In this document: positions 1 to 9,134 of the stretch, piece after piece | How positions within the stretch are numbered: the first letter of the stretch is position 1 | Layout: the number at the start of each line of letters is the position of its first letter | Assembly: GCF_963855985.1 (NCBI RefSeq) | Contig: NC_087110.1 | Location: forward strand, 4,827,001-4,891,000 | Direction of reading: 5' to 3' | Length of the DNA: 64,000 bases | Source: Ostrinia nubilalis | Taxonomy: Eukaryota; Arthropoda; Insecta; Lepidoptera; Crambidae | Program-made: the position numbers and the translations under genes | The notes under the pieces: generated by a model | What the model was told of the DNA's origin: nothing | Database searches by the model: none | The model's input: the letters and a program-made list of their open reading frames with translations, nothing else

Positions 1-90
1 TATGACTAGAGGTTAGTGGTCAGAGATTTGGACTTCCTCAAAATAGAAGTTCTGTCTGAGTTCGATTCCCAGGTGGGGCAAAGAAAAAAT
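1..90 (+). repeat. tRNA-derived SINE fragment (cut by window edge)
   Basis: The first bases read like the end of a tRNA-like SINE head: GAGTTCGATTCCCAGG resembles a Pol III B box, followed by GTGGGGC and an A-rich stretch. The upstream part, including the A box, is outside the window or degenerate. A similar reverse-strand B-box block lies near 8950-9010. The family is not identified. Confidence 0.4.
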
Positions 91-779
91 TACTGAGTGT
101 AGGTACTTGTTTACAATTTTTTTTTGAGATATCTGGCTTAGATTATAACGATTTAAACTTGTTGATCTGTGAAATTGTCACAACATTTTGTAAACTTTTT
201 TATGTGCCACCAGTCACCACCGCGCCTTTACTAATCTACTTCCAAAACCTGTTATTAATGATAACGGTATTTTTTACTACAGTTTTATTGACGACTATGA
301 ATAGTCTGATGTGTATTTAGCTTTTAGCTTTTGCCCGCGGCGTCCAGCAGTGGTTTCGTATTTTACAGTAAGACCAAATCGTGGGCTTCCCCATTTCAAA
401 ATCGAAGATAATCTGGATACTAACTAGTTAATATCCCGTGTTCTTTCCTATAAGGTACCTATACATATATGCACTTTTTGAATAAATAATTTAAAAGAAA
501 CACCTGTTTTCATATACATTAAACTCGTTCGTACTGCACGTACTCGTGTAGTTTACATAATTATTTATTCCATTTAGTCATAATTTATTCTGACAGTATG
601 TAACTCATTCATTTGGCTTAATTTAAATTAAATAAATATTTAATGCAAACGTACACATCATAAATGTTTTGCATACCACAAGGGGAATATCACACGGTGG
701 GCTCACTTAGTTTTAACGATAGAATGTCTCTCTCTAATGCCGCCGCTGTCAAACTCTATAGAAAAACAAGTGCGCCCGA
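91..779. other. Intergenic, nothing recognised
   Basis: AT-rich sequence with no supported gene. The short open frames here carry no recognisable motif. Confidence 0.5.
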
Positions 780-985
780 CACTTCTCCGCTCGATCCATT
801 TCCACCGAAGCGGAGAGGAGTGGAGATGTGCAAATATGCAATAATGGACCGACGACCTCATAAAGGATGCAGGATGATGCTGGATGCAGGCCGCTACCAA
901 CCATCCGGCATTTGTGGAAATCTTTGGGGGAGGCCTAAGTTCAGTAGGGAGTCCTATGGTTGAAATGATGATGATGAATGTAATT
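780..985 (+). repeat. RTE-like LINE 3' end
   Basis: The 3' terminus of a non-LTR retrotransposon: a decayed reading frame covering the ATGGACCGACGACCTCATAA block, then TGGATGCAGGCCGC, GGGGGAGGCCTAAGTTCAG, and a tail of ATG triplets. The same signature recurs about ten times in this window. In intact relatives this encodes the C-terminal end of the polymerase protein. This copy is short and truncated at its 5' end, as is usual for LINEs. Confidence 0.7.
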
Positions 986-1539
986 GCTCTACTATTCATA
1001 CTTCTATTGTGCAAGTTACGAGCAGGAAAACGAAAGAGGCTTATCAAAATGTATTAAAGTCAGCGTTTCCAGGAATATGGGAAGCGACGCAAAGTTTGAC
1101 GCAGGATTCCCCTGGGAAGTTAGTTGTTAAAACTAATAATAGGTCCCTAGGCTCCATTAATATTAATTTACCATAGGTAAAGCAATTTCATAATAGGTAC
1201 TATTAAAGTTTTGCATAAAGAATTTGATCCTATGAGTGATCGCGCCGGCGATGGCGATTTGCACGTGTTGGTGTGGTTGAAGCATTAGTCATCCACATAT
1301 CTGTATTTCTGATGATATTAAACTAAAAAAAAAATCCATCTAAAGAAAGCATGAAAATCTGAATGTAATGAGAATGGATTCCCAATCCGATGCACACATA
1401 AAAAAGTATGAATAGGACAGATAGGAGATAACCCCTACCTTCCCTCCAAGGTTTTACCTCCCCTCTTCAAAATTTTTACAACAAAGTTCATCTACCAAGC
1501 TATTCTAAGCCATTAGGCCTTTCAGGGTCCTCTATATCT
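986..1539. other. Intergenic, nothing recognised
   Basis: No gene, repeat or regulatory structure that I can support. Confidence 0.4.
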
Positions 1540-1672
1540 GGGATCAGATGCGTGCCATGAAAAACTTTTATCGCGCCATTTTATCGATTTTACATGATAA
1601 GCCCATACGTTTGTCGTCTAAAATCATCGAAAAGATTTTATTACGGCGTGGATCTTTTGGCCAATACAGGAC
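1540..1672. repeat. Short MITE, TTATCG family copy 1 (degenerate)
   Basis: About 130 bp with diverged inverted ends (GATCAGATGCGTGCC... and ...TTACGGCGTGGATCTTTT) and a core containing TTTTATCGATTTT, CCCATACGTTTGTCGTC and ATCATCGA. Two better copies occur at 29930-30026 and 38697-38812, which show the element ends more clearly. No coding capacity. Confidence 0.6.
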
Positions 1673-1735
1673 TCCCCTTATTAGAAAAAGTTAGACTCTG
1701 ATTGCTACTAACTACATAATTATCTGGTTTAAATA

Positions 1736-1740
1736 GACAT
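1736..1740. repeat. BEL/Pao target site duplication, left copy
   Basis: GACAT directly outside the left LTR, matched by GACAT at 8386-8390 outside the right LTR. Five-base duplications are usual for BEL/Pao integrases. Confidence 0.9.
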
Positions 1741-1960
1741 TGTTCAGGGAATTTAGACGAACAATAAAAGATTTGGATTTTAGAATATTAGGTTTATAGA
1801 TTTACCAAGTTTGAATATAAATACAATGCAATCAAGTTAATAGTTCGGGAGGCGAAAGAGGTCTGTCGTTGGAGTGCGAATTTGACAGCTCGGCGCGGGA
1901 GCGCCCACGTTACGCGCTGTGATTGGTCCATAGATCAGCAGCGACATTATGGCGTAGACA
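1741..1960 (-). repeat. BEL/Pao 3' LTR
   Basis: 220 bp starting TGTTCAGGGAATTT and ending GGCGTAGACA on the plus strand. It reads as identical to the LTR at 8166-8385. It lies 38 bp beyond the Gag-Pol stop codon. In element orientation this is the 3' copy and should supply the polyadenylation signal. Confidence 0.95.
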
Positions 1961-1998
1961 TCTTGCCGGCCCTTGGAAGCTCTAGCTAAATAGAGCTT

Positions 1999-4900
1999 TC
2001 AAAACTGGTTCTCTGATGTTGGTAGAAGGCAGAGGCGATTGAGTGCTCTCCTGATCGTTCCTTGCGAAGTGGTGACGTCAGCGACGCGAGGCACGCAGTC
2101 GGTTCCAGGATATATCTTGGCAATTCTGCCTAATCGCCAGCATAGGGGTGGGGTGCTGTCATCCTTGACGAGCACTAGATCATCTAGTTTCAAGTTAGTA
2201 CAATTGGTTCGCCATTTTGTGCGTTGTTGTAGCTCAGCAACATATTCGGTGGCCCACCGCTTCCAGAAGTGTTGTCTGTATTGTTCGAGGCGTTTGAAGC
2301 GGTCGAGGCGATTGCTGTTGTGGTCCATGAGGCTCGGCGACGGCAGCGATGTCAGCGACCTACCGATCAAAAAGTGAGCCGGGGTAAGGGACTGATAGTC
2401 ATTAGGTGAGGAGCTGAGGGGACAAAGGGGGCGGCTGTTGAGGATTGCTTCAACTTGTGCAAATAGAGAACTGAGTTCCTCGAATGTCAAGTGAGTTTGT
2501 CCGAGAACTCTAGAAATGTGATGTTTAGCTGATTTGACCCCCGCCTCAGCCAGACCATTGAAATGAGGAGCGTATGCCGGAGAAAATTTAAATTCGATGC
2601 TCCGACGAGCTCCAAAGTCTAAAATAGTGTCTTTATTGGACTCTACAAAATTAAAAATTTCCTTGGCTGCGGCAACAAAATTTCTACCGTTGTCACAATA
2701 TACAATTTTTGGCATACCTCTACGTGCAATGAATCTATTTAAAGTTAAAATAAATGCATCCTTACTTAGTTCACTTACTGCTTCTAAATGAACACATTTG
2801 TACCGAAAACACACAAAAATACATAAGTAACATTTTGTGATTTTGCAGCCTCTCCCCTTTCTATCTGTAATGTAAAATGGTCCAGCAAAGTCAGTGGCCA
2901 CTGTGTTAAATGGATAGTCAGGCTCAACGCGTTCATTGGGTAGATTTCCCATGATATTAGACATGGTCTTGCCCGTGAAGCGTCGACATACATGACAATT
3001 ACGAACTGTTTTTCGTGCCAAGTTACGACCACCTATAGGCCAATACTGATCCCTTATAGAGGCTAACAAATGCTGGGGACCGCAGTGTAGGAGTCGCAGG
3101 TGTTCCTGTTGAAACATCATTTTTGTTAGAGGGTGGTTAGCGTTTAAAACCACAGGATGCCGTTTTTCATAGGCATAATTTGAATTGTCTATGCGACCCC
3201 CCACGCGCAGAGTTCCAGATTGATCTAAAAATGGATTGAGGGATGAGAGATGCTTTTTGGGTGAAATAGACTTATTTAATTTGAGACGATTTATTTCGTC
3301 ATGAAAGCATTCGTTTTGAGCTATAATTGTGAGCATTTCTTTTGATTTAGTTAATTCATTTACTTGGAGTTCCTTAACAAATTTATTTTTAGGATTTTTG
3401 CAATTGTGAATGAATCTGAATACCCAAGCATAGACTCTTTGTAGAGTAGAGAGTTTAGAGAATCTATCAAAATCGACCACCTGTTCCACAGGTGTCACTT
3501 CCGCCGCCAGAACGGTAACGGGAATAGTAAATGTAGGCCAGGAAGATTCTGGCTGAAGAAGGAATGTAGGCCCGTGCCACCATAAAGAACAATCTTTTAG
3601 GTTTTGAGGATCTATGCCTCTAGAGGCCAAGTCTGCTGGATTGTCGGCAGTGGGTACGTGTCGCCACATAGAGAGATCGGTGAGTTCTCCTATAATAGCT
3701 ACTCTGTTGGCTACAAAGGTTTTTGCTTTACCTTCGGACTTGAGCCAACCTAGGGCAATACTAGAGTCAGTCCAGTAGAACTGCCTATCGATTTTGCACC
3801 TTAAGGCCTTTGTTACTGACGAGCTAAGCTGTGCACCTAGGAGACAAGCACACAGTTCCAATTTTGGGATAGTGATGGTCTTTATGGGAGCGACGCGCGC
3901 CTTGGCGGTAAGCAAATGAACTTGACTGTTACCTGATGTGTTGGTTGACTTTAAATAGACACAAGCGCCATACGCTTGTTCTGAAGCATCACAGAAGCAA
4001 TGCAGCTCGATTGTCGATCGATCTTGCATTAGAACAAGCCTGGGAACATTTAAAGCTGAAATGTAATGTACATTTTGAGCAAACTTTAACCAAGTTGTTT
4101 GAATGTCATCAGGGACAGGTTCATCCCAATCTAATTTTAGAGACCACAGTTTTTGCAATATTATCTTGGGTTTTATAGTGCATAATGAGAGCAATCCCAG
4201 TGGGTCGAATATTTTAAAGGTAGCGGAGAGAATAGATCGTTTAGAGATCTTTTCGATGGGATGAACTTCGATTTCGAAGTTAATTTTGTCTAAACTAGGC
4301 GACCAGCCGATACCTAATGTACTAGTGGCATGACTGATTATTAGGTTATCTTTTTCAGTTTGCAATTCATTTGTAGGAAATAAATCAGGAAGGTTAGATC
4401 TGTATTTCCTGAGGTTAAAACAGCCTTTGGATAGTTCATCTGACACTGAGCGCTGAATGTGACGAAGTTCTGTAGCCGAATCGCTTCCTGTAAGCAAATC
4501 ATCACAATAGAAATCTCTTTGGATAATAGTTTTAACATTTGGATCGTCACATTCCTCCCCCAATTGCCAGATACACCTTGTAGAAAGGAAACTTGCACTC
4601 GAGAACCCATAGGTTACTGTATTTAATTGAAATGTTTTTAAAGTTTCGCCTTCATTGTTACGCCATATAATTATTTGAAGGCTACGATCTGATTCTCTAA
4701 CATTGATTTGGCGGTACATTTTCTCAATGTCCCCCGATAAAATATATTTGTGTTGGCGAAAACGAAGAAGAATATTAAATAAAGAATCCTGTACTATAGG
4801 TCCAACCATTTGCAAATTATTAATAGAGAAACCAGAGGAAGTGCGAGCTGATGCATCGAACACAACCCTTAATTTTGTGGATTCACTCTTTTCTCTAATA

Positions 4901-7146
4901 ACCGGGTGATGAGGTAGAAAATAACAATTTGTAGGTAATAGTGAACTCTTAGTTTCAGAGAGATGACCGAGTTCAGCATACTCTTCAATAAATTCTGAAT
5001 AGGCTTTTTTGAGTTCTGGTTGCCTTTTGAAACGACTTTCTAAGCTAATAAATCTTTTCTTTGCTAATTGATAGGAATTACCTAAACAATCTCTATCGTC
5101 TCGTAAGGGTATAGCCACACAAAAACGGCCACTGTCCTCACGAGTGGTGTTGGCGATGAAATGTTGCTCACAAAGTCTTTCCTCACGTGTATAAGGCTTA
5201 GTGGGTGGAAGGCTCTCTAGCTCCCAAAAAATTGACATCTGTTTTTCTAGATTAGGGAAATCTTGATTATTTTGTGTGAAATTGCATATGATTTGCTTAT
5301 TAGGAATAGGTTTGGTAAAACTTGGCAGAGGACCTGCAATTAGCCAACCTAATTTTGAATCACGAAGTATAGGCATATTTTTCCCTAGAGTTATTTGTTT
5401 GGACCCTATTAGTTGCCAAAATAGATCAGCACCAATCAACATGTCAATAGTTGAAGGATTGTGAAAATTAGGGTCTGCTAGCTTGACATTAGGCAGTTTT
5501 AGAACATTTGAATCAATAGGTAATTTAGGTAAGTTGTCTGCAATTTTAGGTATGACTAAGCATGATATGGATACTTTGAATGAACTTTGCTTGGATTTTA
5601 GACGAAGAGCACATCTCTCCGTAGTTTGCTTGAGTGGAGTTTGACCGATACCAATTACATTGACATTTGATGGCTGAGAAGTCAGTTTTAATTGTTGCAT
5701 AACTGCTGAACTTATAAAGGATGACTGGCTTCCGCTGTCAAGTAAGGCTCGTATTGTCAAAGATTTGTTAGTGATAGGATTGGATATTATGACTTGAGCT
5801 GTACACAGCAAAACTTCAGGGGCTGAAATAACAGACATTGAAAGCGAATAATTAGTGCTGGTATTTTCATTGCCTTTGGAAATGTGTAATAATGAATTGT
5901 GGCGCTTTTTACAGACACGACAAGAACCTGAAAGTTTACAGTTGTCAGTGTTGTGTCCGGGCCGAAAACAATTTTTACATAAATTTAGTGACGTTACAAT
6001 GGAGTTCCTATCTTCTGGAGATTTAGATTTGAATGTGGGGCACTCATAGAGGCGATGATTTGCCTGGCACACTGCACACACAAAATTTTTGTTATAATTA
6101 GGAATAGACTCCTTAGACGTAACGACAAGAGACCTTGTTTGAGTTTTAGGCTGAATTGGAGAAACTATAGGCTTCGTTCGGTCTTGCTTGTTACGAAAAA
6201 CAGTTTCCAAAACGTCAGCACGACTTTTCAAAAAGCTAAAAAATTCATTGAGAGTAGGTATTTCTGAGATAGAATTCCTATGTTCTTCCCATTTAAAACA
6301 AGTAATGCCATCTAACTTTGCTGTAACCATGTAGATTATTAGGACGTCCCATTTATCGGTGGGTAGTCCTAGCGTACAGAGGGCACGCAGATTTTTAGTT
6401 ACATGATCAATTACATTACGCAAAGACTTGTCTGACTCACGCATTGGTTCAAAACTAAATAAAGATTTTAAGTGATTATTAATTAATTGTCTTTTGTTGT
6501 CAAAGCGCTCGCACAGAAGTTGCCAAGCCTCTGGGTAGTTTTTCGCTGTAACTTCTAAATTACAAAGTACTCGAGCTGCTTCACCTTCCAAGTAAGAATT
6601 TAAATAGTGAAATTTATGTATATTGTTTATTTTATGATTGTCATGAACCAATGAACAAAACGTTTCTTTAAACTCTAACCATTTGTAATAGGTGCCATCA
6701 AAGCTGGGTATTTTGATAGTAGGTAGTTTAAACCCAAGTGGATTATGGCCCTCGTCATGGCAATGGTGATGAGTGGCATGAGTTGAGGTATTTGAAGTTA
6801 TTTCATCTTGAGAAGATTTAGAAGGTGAGTACTTTTTTATAGTTTGTTGAGCCAATGAAATGTAAGTATCAAAATCTTGTTCAAAAATATCACGAGTTGT
6901 TAGTTCGACACTTAAATCTGACACATTCATTAGTTCGATTTGGCTTTGCAGCTCGTCGAACTCAATGTATAATGACTCCATTCTAGATAATTTCATTGAA
7001 AGTTTGCTAATTTCTAATTCAGATACAGTTTCTAGCGTTAATAAATTATCAACGTGATTTTTAAACTTTGTTAGACGTCCCTTGGCTATTCCACGCCTAG
7101 AATTAAGCGAAGAATACCCTTCGGGGGTCTTTGAGTCATTAGACAT
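1999..7146 (-). CDS. BEL/Pao Gag-Pol polyprotein (1715 aa)
   Basis: A single uninterrupted frame holding every expected BEL/Pao domain in order. Gag-like region at about residues 140-320. CCHC-type zinc knuckles at about 357-413. Aspartic protease with DSGS at 470-473. Reverse transcriptase at about 730-1000, with GDIEKMY near 805, the conserved FDAS near 763, and the catalytic Y-C-D-D box at 880-883. RNase H with CDAS (1052-1055), KLEL (1095-1098) and TDSS (1126-1129). The H2C2 zinc-binding motif of integrase lies near 1345-1390. The integrase core triad is D1419, D1485 and E1534. A C-terminal DUF5641-type domain follows at about 1615-1710. The product copies the element RNA into DNA and integrates it. 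All catalytic residues I checked are present and there is no frameshift, so the copy may be active. The start at 7146 is the first ATG of the frame. Confidence 0.95.
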   Translation of the reverse strand: MSNDSKTPEGYSSLNSRRGIAKGRLTKFKNHVDNLLTLETVSELEISKLSMKLSRMESLYIEFDELQSQIELMNVSDLSVELTTRDIFEQDFDTYISLAQQTIKKYSPSKSSQDEITSNTSTHATHHHCHDEGHNPLGFKLPTIKIPSFDGTYYKWLEFKETFCSLVHDNHKINNIHKFHYLNSYLEGEAARVLCNLEVTAKNYPEAWQLLCERFDNKRQLINNHLKSLFSFEPMRESDKSLRNVIDHVTKNLRALCTLGLPTDKWDVLIIYMVTAKLDGITCFKWEEHRNSISEIPTLNEFFSFLKSRADVLETVFRNKQDRTKPIVSPIQPKTQTRSLVVTSKESIPNYNKNFVCAVCQANHRLYECPTFKSKSPEDRNSIVTSLNLCKNCFRPGHNTDNCKLSGSCRVCKKRHNSLLHISKGNENTSTNYSLSMSVISAPEVLLCTAQVIISNPITNKSLTIRALLDSGSQSSFISSAVMQQLKLTSQPSNVNVIGIGQTPLKQTTERCALRLKSKQSSFKVSISCLVIPKIADNLPKLPIDSNVLKLPNVKLADPNFHNPSTIDMLIGADLFWQLIGSKQITLGKNMPILRDSKLGWLIAGPLPSFTKPIPNKQIICNFTQNNQDFPNLEKQMSIFWELESLPPTKPYTREERLCEQHFIANTTREDSGRFCVAIPLRDDRDCLGNSYQLAKKRFISLESRFKRQPELKKAYSEFIEEYAELGHLSETKSSLLPTNCYFLPHHPVIREKSESTKLRVVFDASARTSSGFSINNLQMVGPIVQDSLFNILLRFRQHKYILSGDIEKMYRQINVRESDRSLQIIIWRNNEGETLKTFQLNTVTYGFSSASFLSTRCIWQLGEECDDPNVKTIIQRDFYCDDLLTGSDSATELRHIQRSVSDELSKGCFNLRKYRSNLPDLFPTNELQTEKDNLIISHATSTLGIGWSPSLDKINFEIEVHPIEKISKRSILSATFKIFDPLGLLSLCTIKPKIILQKLWSLKLDWDEPVPDDIQTTWLKFAQNVHYISALNVPRLVLMQDRSTIELHCFCDASEQAYGACVYLKSTNTSGNSQVHLLTAKARVAPIKTITIPKLELCACLLGAQLSSSVTKALRCKIDRQFYWTDSSIALGWLKSEGKAKTFVANRVAIIGELTDLSMWRHVPTADNPADLASRGIDPQNLKDCSLWWHGPTFLLQPESSWPTFTIPVTVLAAEVTPVEQVVDFDRFSKLSTLQRVYAWVFRFIHNCKNPKNKFVKELQVNELTKSKEMLTIIAQNECFHDEINRLKLNKSISPKKHLSSLNPFLDQSGTLRVGGRIDNSNYAYEKRHPVVLNANHPLTKMMFQQEHLRLLHCGPQHLLASIRDQYWPIGGRNLARKTVRNCHVCRRFTGKTMSNIMGNLPNERVEPDYPFNTVATDFAGPFYITDRKGRGCKITKCYLCIFVCFRYKCVHLEAVSELSKDAFILTLNRFIARRGMPKIVYCDNGRNFVAAAKEIFNFVESNKDTILDFGARRSIEFKFSPAYAPHFNGLAEAGVKSAKHHISRVLGQTHLTFEELSSLFAQVEAILNSRPLCPLSSSPNDYQSLTPAHFLIGRSLTSLPSPSLMDHNSNRLDRFKRLEQYRQHFWKRWATEYVAELQQRTKWRTNCTNLKLDDLVLVKDDSTPPLCWRLGRIAKIYPGTDCVPRVADVTTSQGTIRRALNRLCLLPTSENQF

Positions 7147-8165
7147 TGTGGCAAAATAAGTTACGTTAATGGAAAACTACAAAAAATAATGAATTTGAAT
7201 ACGATACGCTCCTCACTTCGTGTTCCGGCCGAGATGCACGTTGAATGCGCAGCGGGTCGATCAGCTGATGCGCTCGAGTCGTAGGTAGCAGGTGGCCGCG
7301 AGAACAATAGGCCGAGTGCACGTTCGTAGCGCGTGGTCGGTCGATGACCGCACCCGATCGAAGCACACTGGAATGTTATTTTTTGTGCACTTATTATGCG
7401 GAAATTTAATTAAATTAAGAAGCGGGGCGATATTTATGTACGCGTAGTAGCTTAATAATATGCTAAAATCGTGGTTTTGTCAATTTAAATGTACAAAATG
7501 AGTGCAAAATATTTAAAATAAATGCAATTGTAGCACAAAATTTAGCGTAGGCGAGCAAATTATTAAGCTAGTGCGCAGTATGAAAGAAGAAGTGATGGAA
7601 AATAATTAAATTTGAAATGAAGGTAGGAATATAGTGCCAAAAAAAATCGAAAGTTCTTAAAATAATGGAATTTAGGCAATTTAGAGCGTGAATTTGCAAA
7701 TGAGAAGAGTTAATTTGAATAATTAGGCACAGAATATTGATTTGAAACTGCGAATGTAACGGTAAAACACCACTTGAATGCAAGTTACAAAGTTCACTAA
7801 TATGCACAAGTCAAAGGGGACGAAATTAGGATAGAAGAAAAGGAACGGGCTCACAGTTAGAAGGGCAGGAAGCAATGCTGGGAAGAGTAGTCCAGGCTGT
7901 TGGCTGCTGTCCGTCCACCTCGTACGTAGGCGTGATCCGTTTTCCGTGATTTCTTCGATACTTCTGTTATGGGGCGATGCGGGGCGCGAACTGGCTGCGT
8001 GTGCGCTCCGTTGTAGTCACCGCTGATGGTTTCCGTCCTTGGTTAGGCTTGACTTGGTTTCAAATAGTTCCGCGCGCAGGCGATGACCTTTGCCCTCCAC
8101 GCGTTCGGTTGACCGTTGGATTGAGACTTCGTGTTTTAGGCGGAATATTAGTCCTGTCACGGTTT
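7147..8165 (-). other. BEL/Pao 5' leader
   Basis: About 1 kb between the 5' LTR and the Gag-Pol start codon, without a significant frame. It should contain the primer-binding site and packaging signals, but I could not assign either from sequence. Short frames here carry no domain. Confidence 0.7.
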
Positions 8166-8385
8166 TGTTCAGGGAATTTAGACGAACAATAAAAGATTTG
8201 GATTTTAGAATATTAGGTTTATAGATTTACCAAGTTTGAATATAAATACAATGCAATCAAGTTAATAGTTCGGGAGGCGAAAGAGGTCTGTCGTTGGAGT
8301 GCGAATTTGACAGCTCGGCGCGGGAGCGCCCACGTTACGCGCTGTGATTGGTCCATAGATCAGCAGCGACATTATGGCGTAGACA
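8166..8385 (-). repeat. BEL/Pao 5' LTR
   Basis: The second 220-bp LTR, indistinguishable by eye from 1741-1960 and followed by the GACAT duplication at 8386-8390. In element orientation this is the promoter-bearing 5' LTR. Confidence 0.95.
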
Positions 8386-8530
8386 GACATTAACTTTGTT
8401 CTTTTAAAAAAAAAAAAATAATCCTGATCACTGAACATCTTATTCCTGAAAAATAGCATTTAATAAGCAACTGTTAGTAAATCAAAACAAACATTGATTA
8501 ACCATATTATGTTTATTATTAATTGCACAC

Positions 8531-8558
8531 TGATAACACGGGAGTGAACGCCTTATCA
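8531..8558. promoter_or_regulatory. GATA-type sites upstream of gloverin
   Basis: TGATAA near 8531-8536 and CTTATCA near 8552-8558 (TGATAAG on the other strand) fit the WGATAR consensus. In insect antimicrobial peptide promoters, GATA sites next to kappa-B sites give fat-body expression. Here they lie 20-45 bp upstream of a kappa-B-like site. Functional assignment is inferred from context. Confidence 0.45.
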
Positions 8559-8576
8559 CCGAAATTGCACGTACAA

Positions 8577-8586
8577 GGGGATTCAC
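8577..8586 (+). promoter_or_regulatory. Kappa-B-like site 1
   Basis: GGGGATTCAC, close to the Rel/NF-kB consensus GGGRNNYYCC with a mismatch near the end. About 165 bp upstream of the gloverin TATA box. Probably a Relish/Dorsal response element, by analogy with known gloverin and cecropin promoters. Confidence 0.45.
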
Positions 8587-8715
8587 AAAGACCTCAGAAT
8601 AACTACACTGCAATATCAACCATAATAACTTGTGATACGACTCAAATAGCAACTGTTTACTTTTCTGGACTCTACACACAATTGGTTCAACAGAATCTTT
8701 ATTTGTTAATATGAA

Positions 8716-8725
8716 AGGATTCCCC
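8716..8725 (-). promoter_or_regulatory. Kappa-B-like site 2
   Basis: GGGGAATCCT on the minus strand (AGGATTCCCC on plus), a close fit to the insect kappa-B consensus and only about 18 bp upstream of the TATA box. With site 1 and the GATA motifs it makes an infection-inducible promoter arrangement. Confidence 0.6.
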
Positions 8726-8743
8726 GTTAACATCCAGGAATGG

Positions 8744-8750
8744 TATAAAA
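8744..8750 (+). promoter_or_regulatory. Gloverin TATA box
   Basis: TATAAAA, followed about 30 bp later by ATCATTC at 8774-8780, which fits the arthropod initiator (TCAKT). Transcription probably starts near 8777. Confidence 0.65.
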
Positions 8751-8776
8751 ACATACTGGAGACTGAGTTTAATATC

Positions 8777-8839
8777 ATTCGACTTACAAACTCACAAGAG
8801 TACGCATCGGTAGTTAATTGAAGAGCACAAATTAATCAG
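8777..8839 (+). other. Gloverin 5' UTR exon (predicted)
   Basis: Runs from the predicted start site to AATCAG, followed by a good splice donor GTATGT at 8840. The coding exon at 9130 is preceded by TTCTTCTAG, a matching acceptor. A non-coding first exon with a 290-bp intron explains both signals. Confidence 0.5.
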
Positions 8840-8944
8840 GTATGTAGGTATACCTTCTTAAGTGTTGAAATGGTTACAAGTTTTAATTAGTTAATATCAA
8901 CATTTGATTTCGTAATTTTTATTTTAACTATCTGGTTCAATTAA

Positions 8945-9015
8945 ACCACCCGAACTAACTGTGTGCAAAACCCACTTGGGAATCGAATCTAGAGCTCTCT
9001 TACTTTCCATCAAAG
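8945..9015 (-). repeat. tRNA-derived SINE fragment
   Basis: On the minus strand, TAGATTCGATTCCCAAGTGG is a B-box-like block followed by TTTTGCACAC, similar in layout to the fragment at the window start. It lies inside the predicted 5' UTR intron of gloverin. Confidence 0.35.
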
Positions 9016-9134
9016 TTCTCCTAGATTTTATTGTGCCTACTGACATTCTGGAGTGACAATAACGGTAATATTATTTATTAATAACTCGTTATTATGATGT
9101 AGTAATTAATTATCTTCTTATTCTTCTAGACACA

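Larger units (their letters stand above)
1741..8385 (-). mobile_element. Complete BEL/Pao LTR retrotransposon
   Basis: A 6645-bp element oriented on the minus strand: 220-bp LTRs at both ends (TGTCTACGCC...CTGAACA in element orientation, so TG...CA termini), a 5-bp target duplication GACAT, a roughly 1-kb leader and one long Gag-Pol frame. By eye the LTRs are identical, which implies a very recent insertion. No env-like frame is present, so this looks like an intracellular retrotransposon. It lies between intergenic sequence and the gloverin promoter, ending about 140 bp upstream of the first immune-type site there, and could influence that gene. I could not identify a convincing tRNA primer-binding site next to the 5' LTR. 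Confidence 0.95.
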
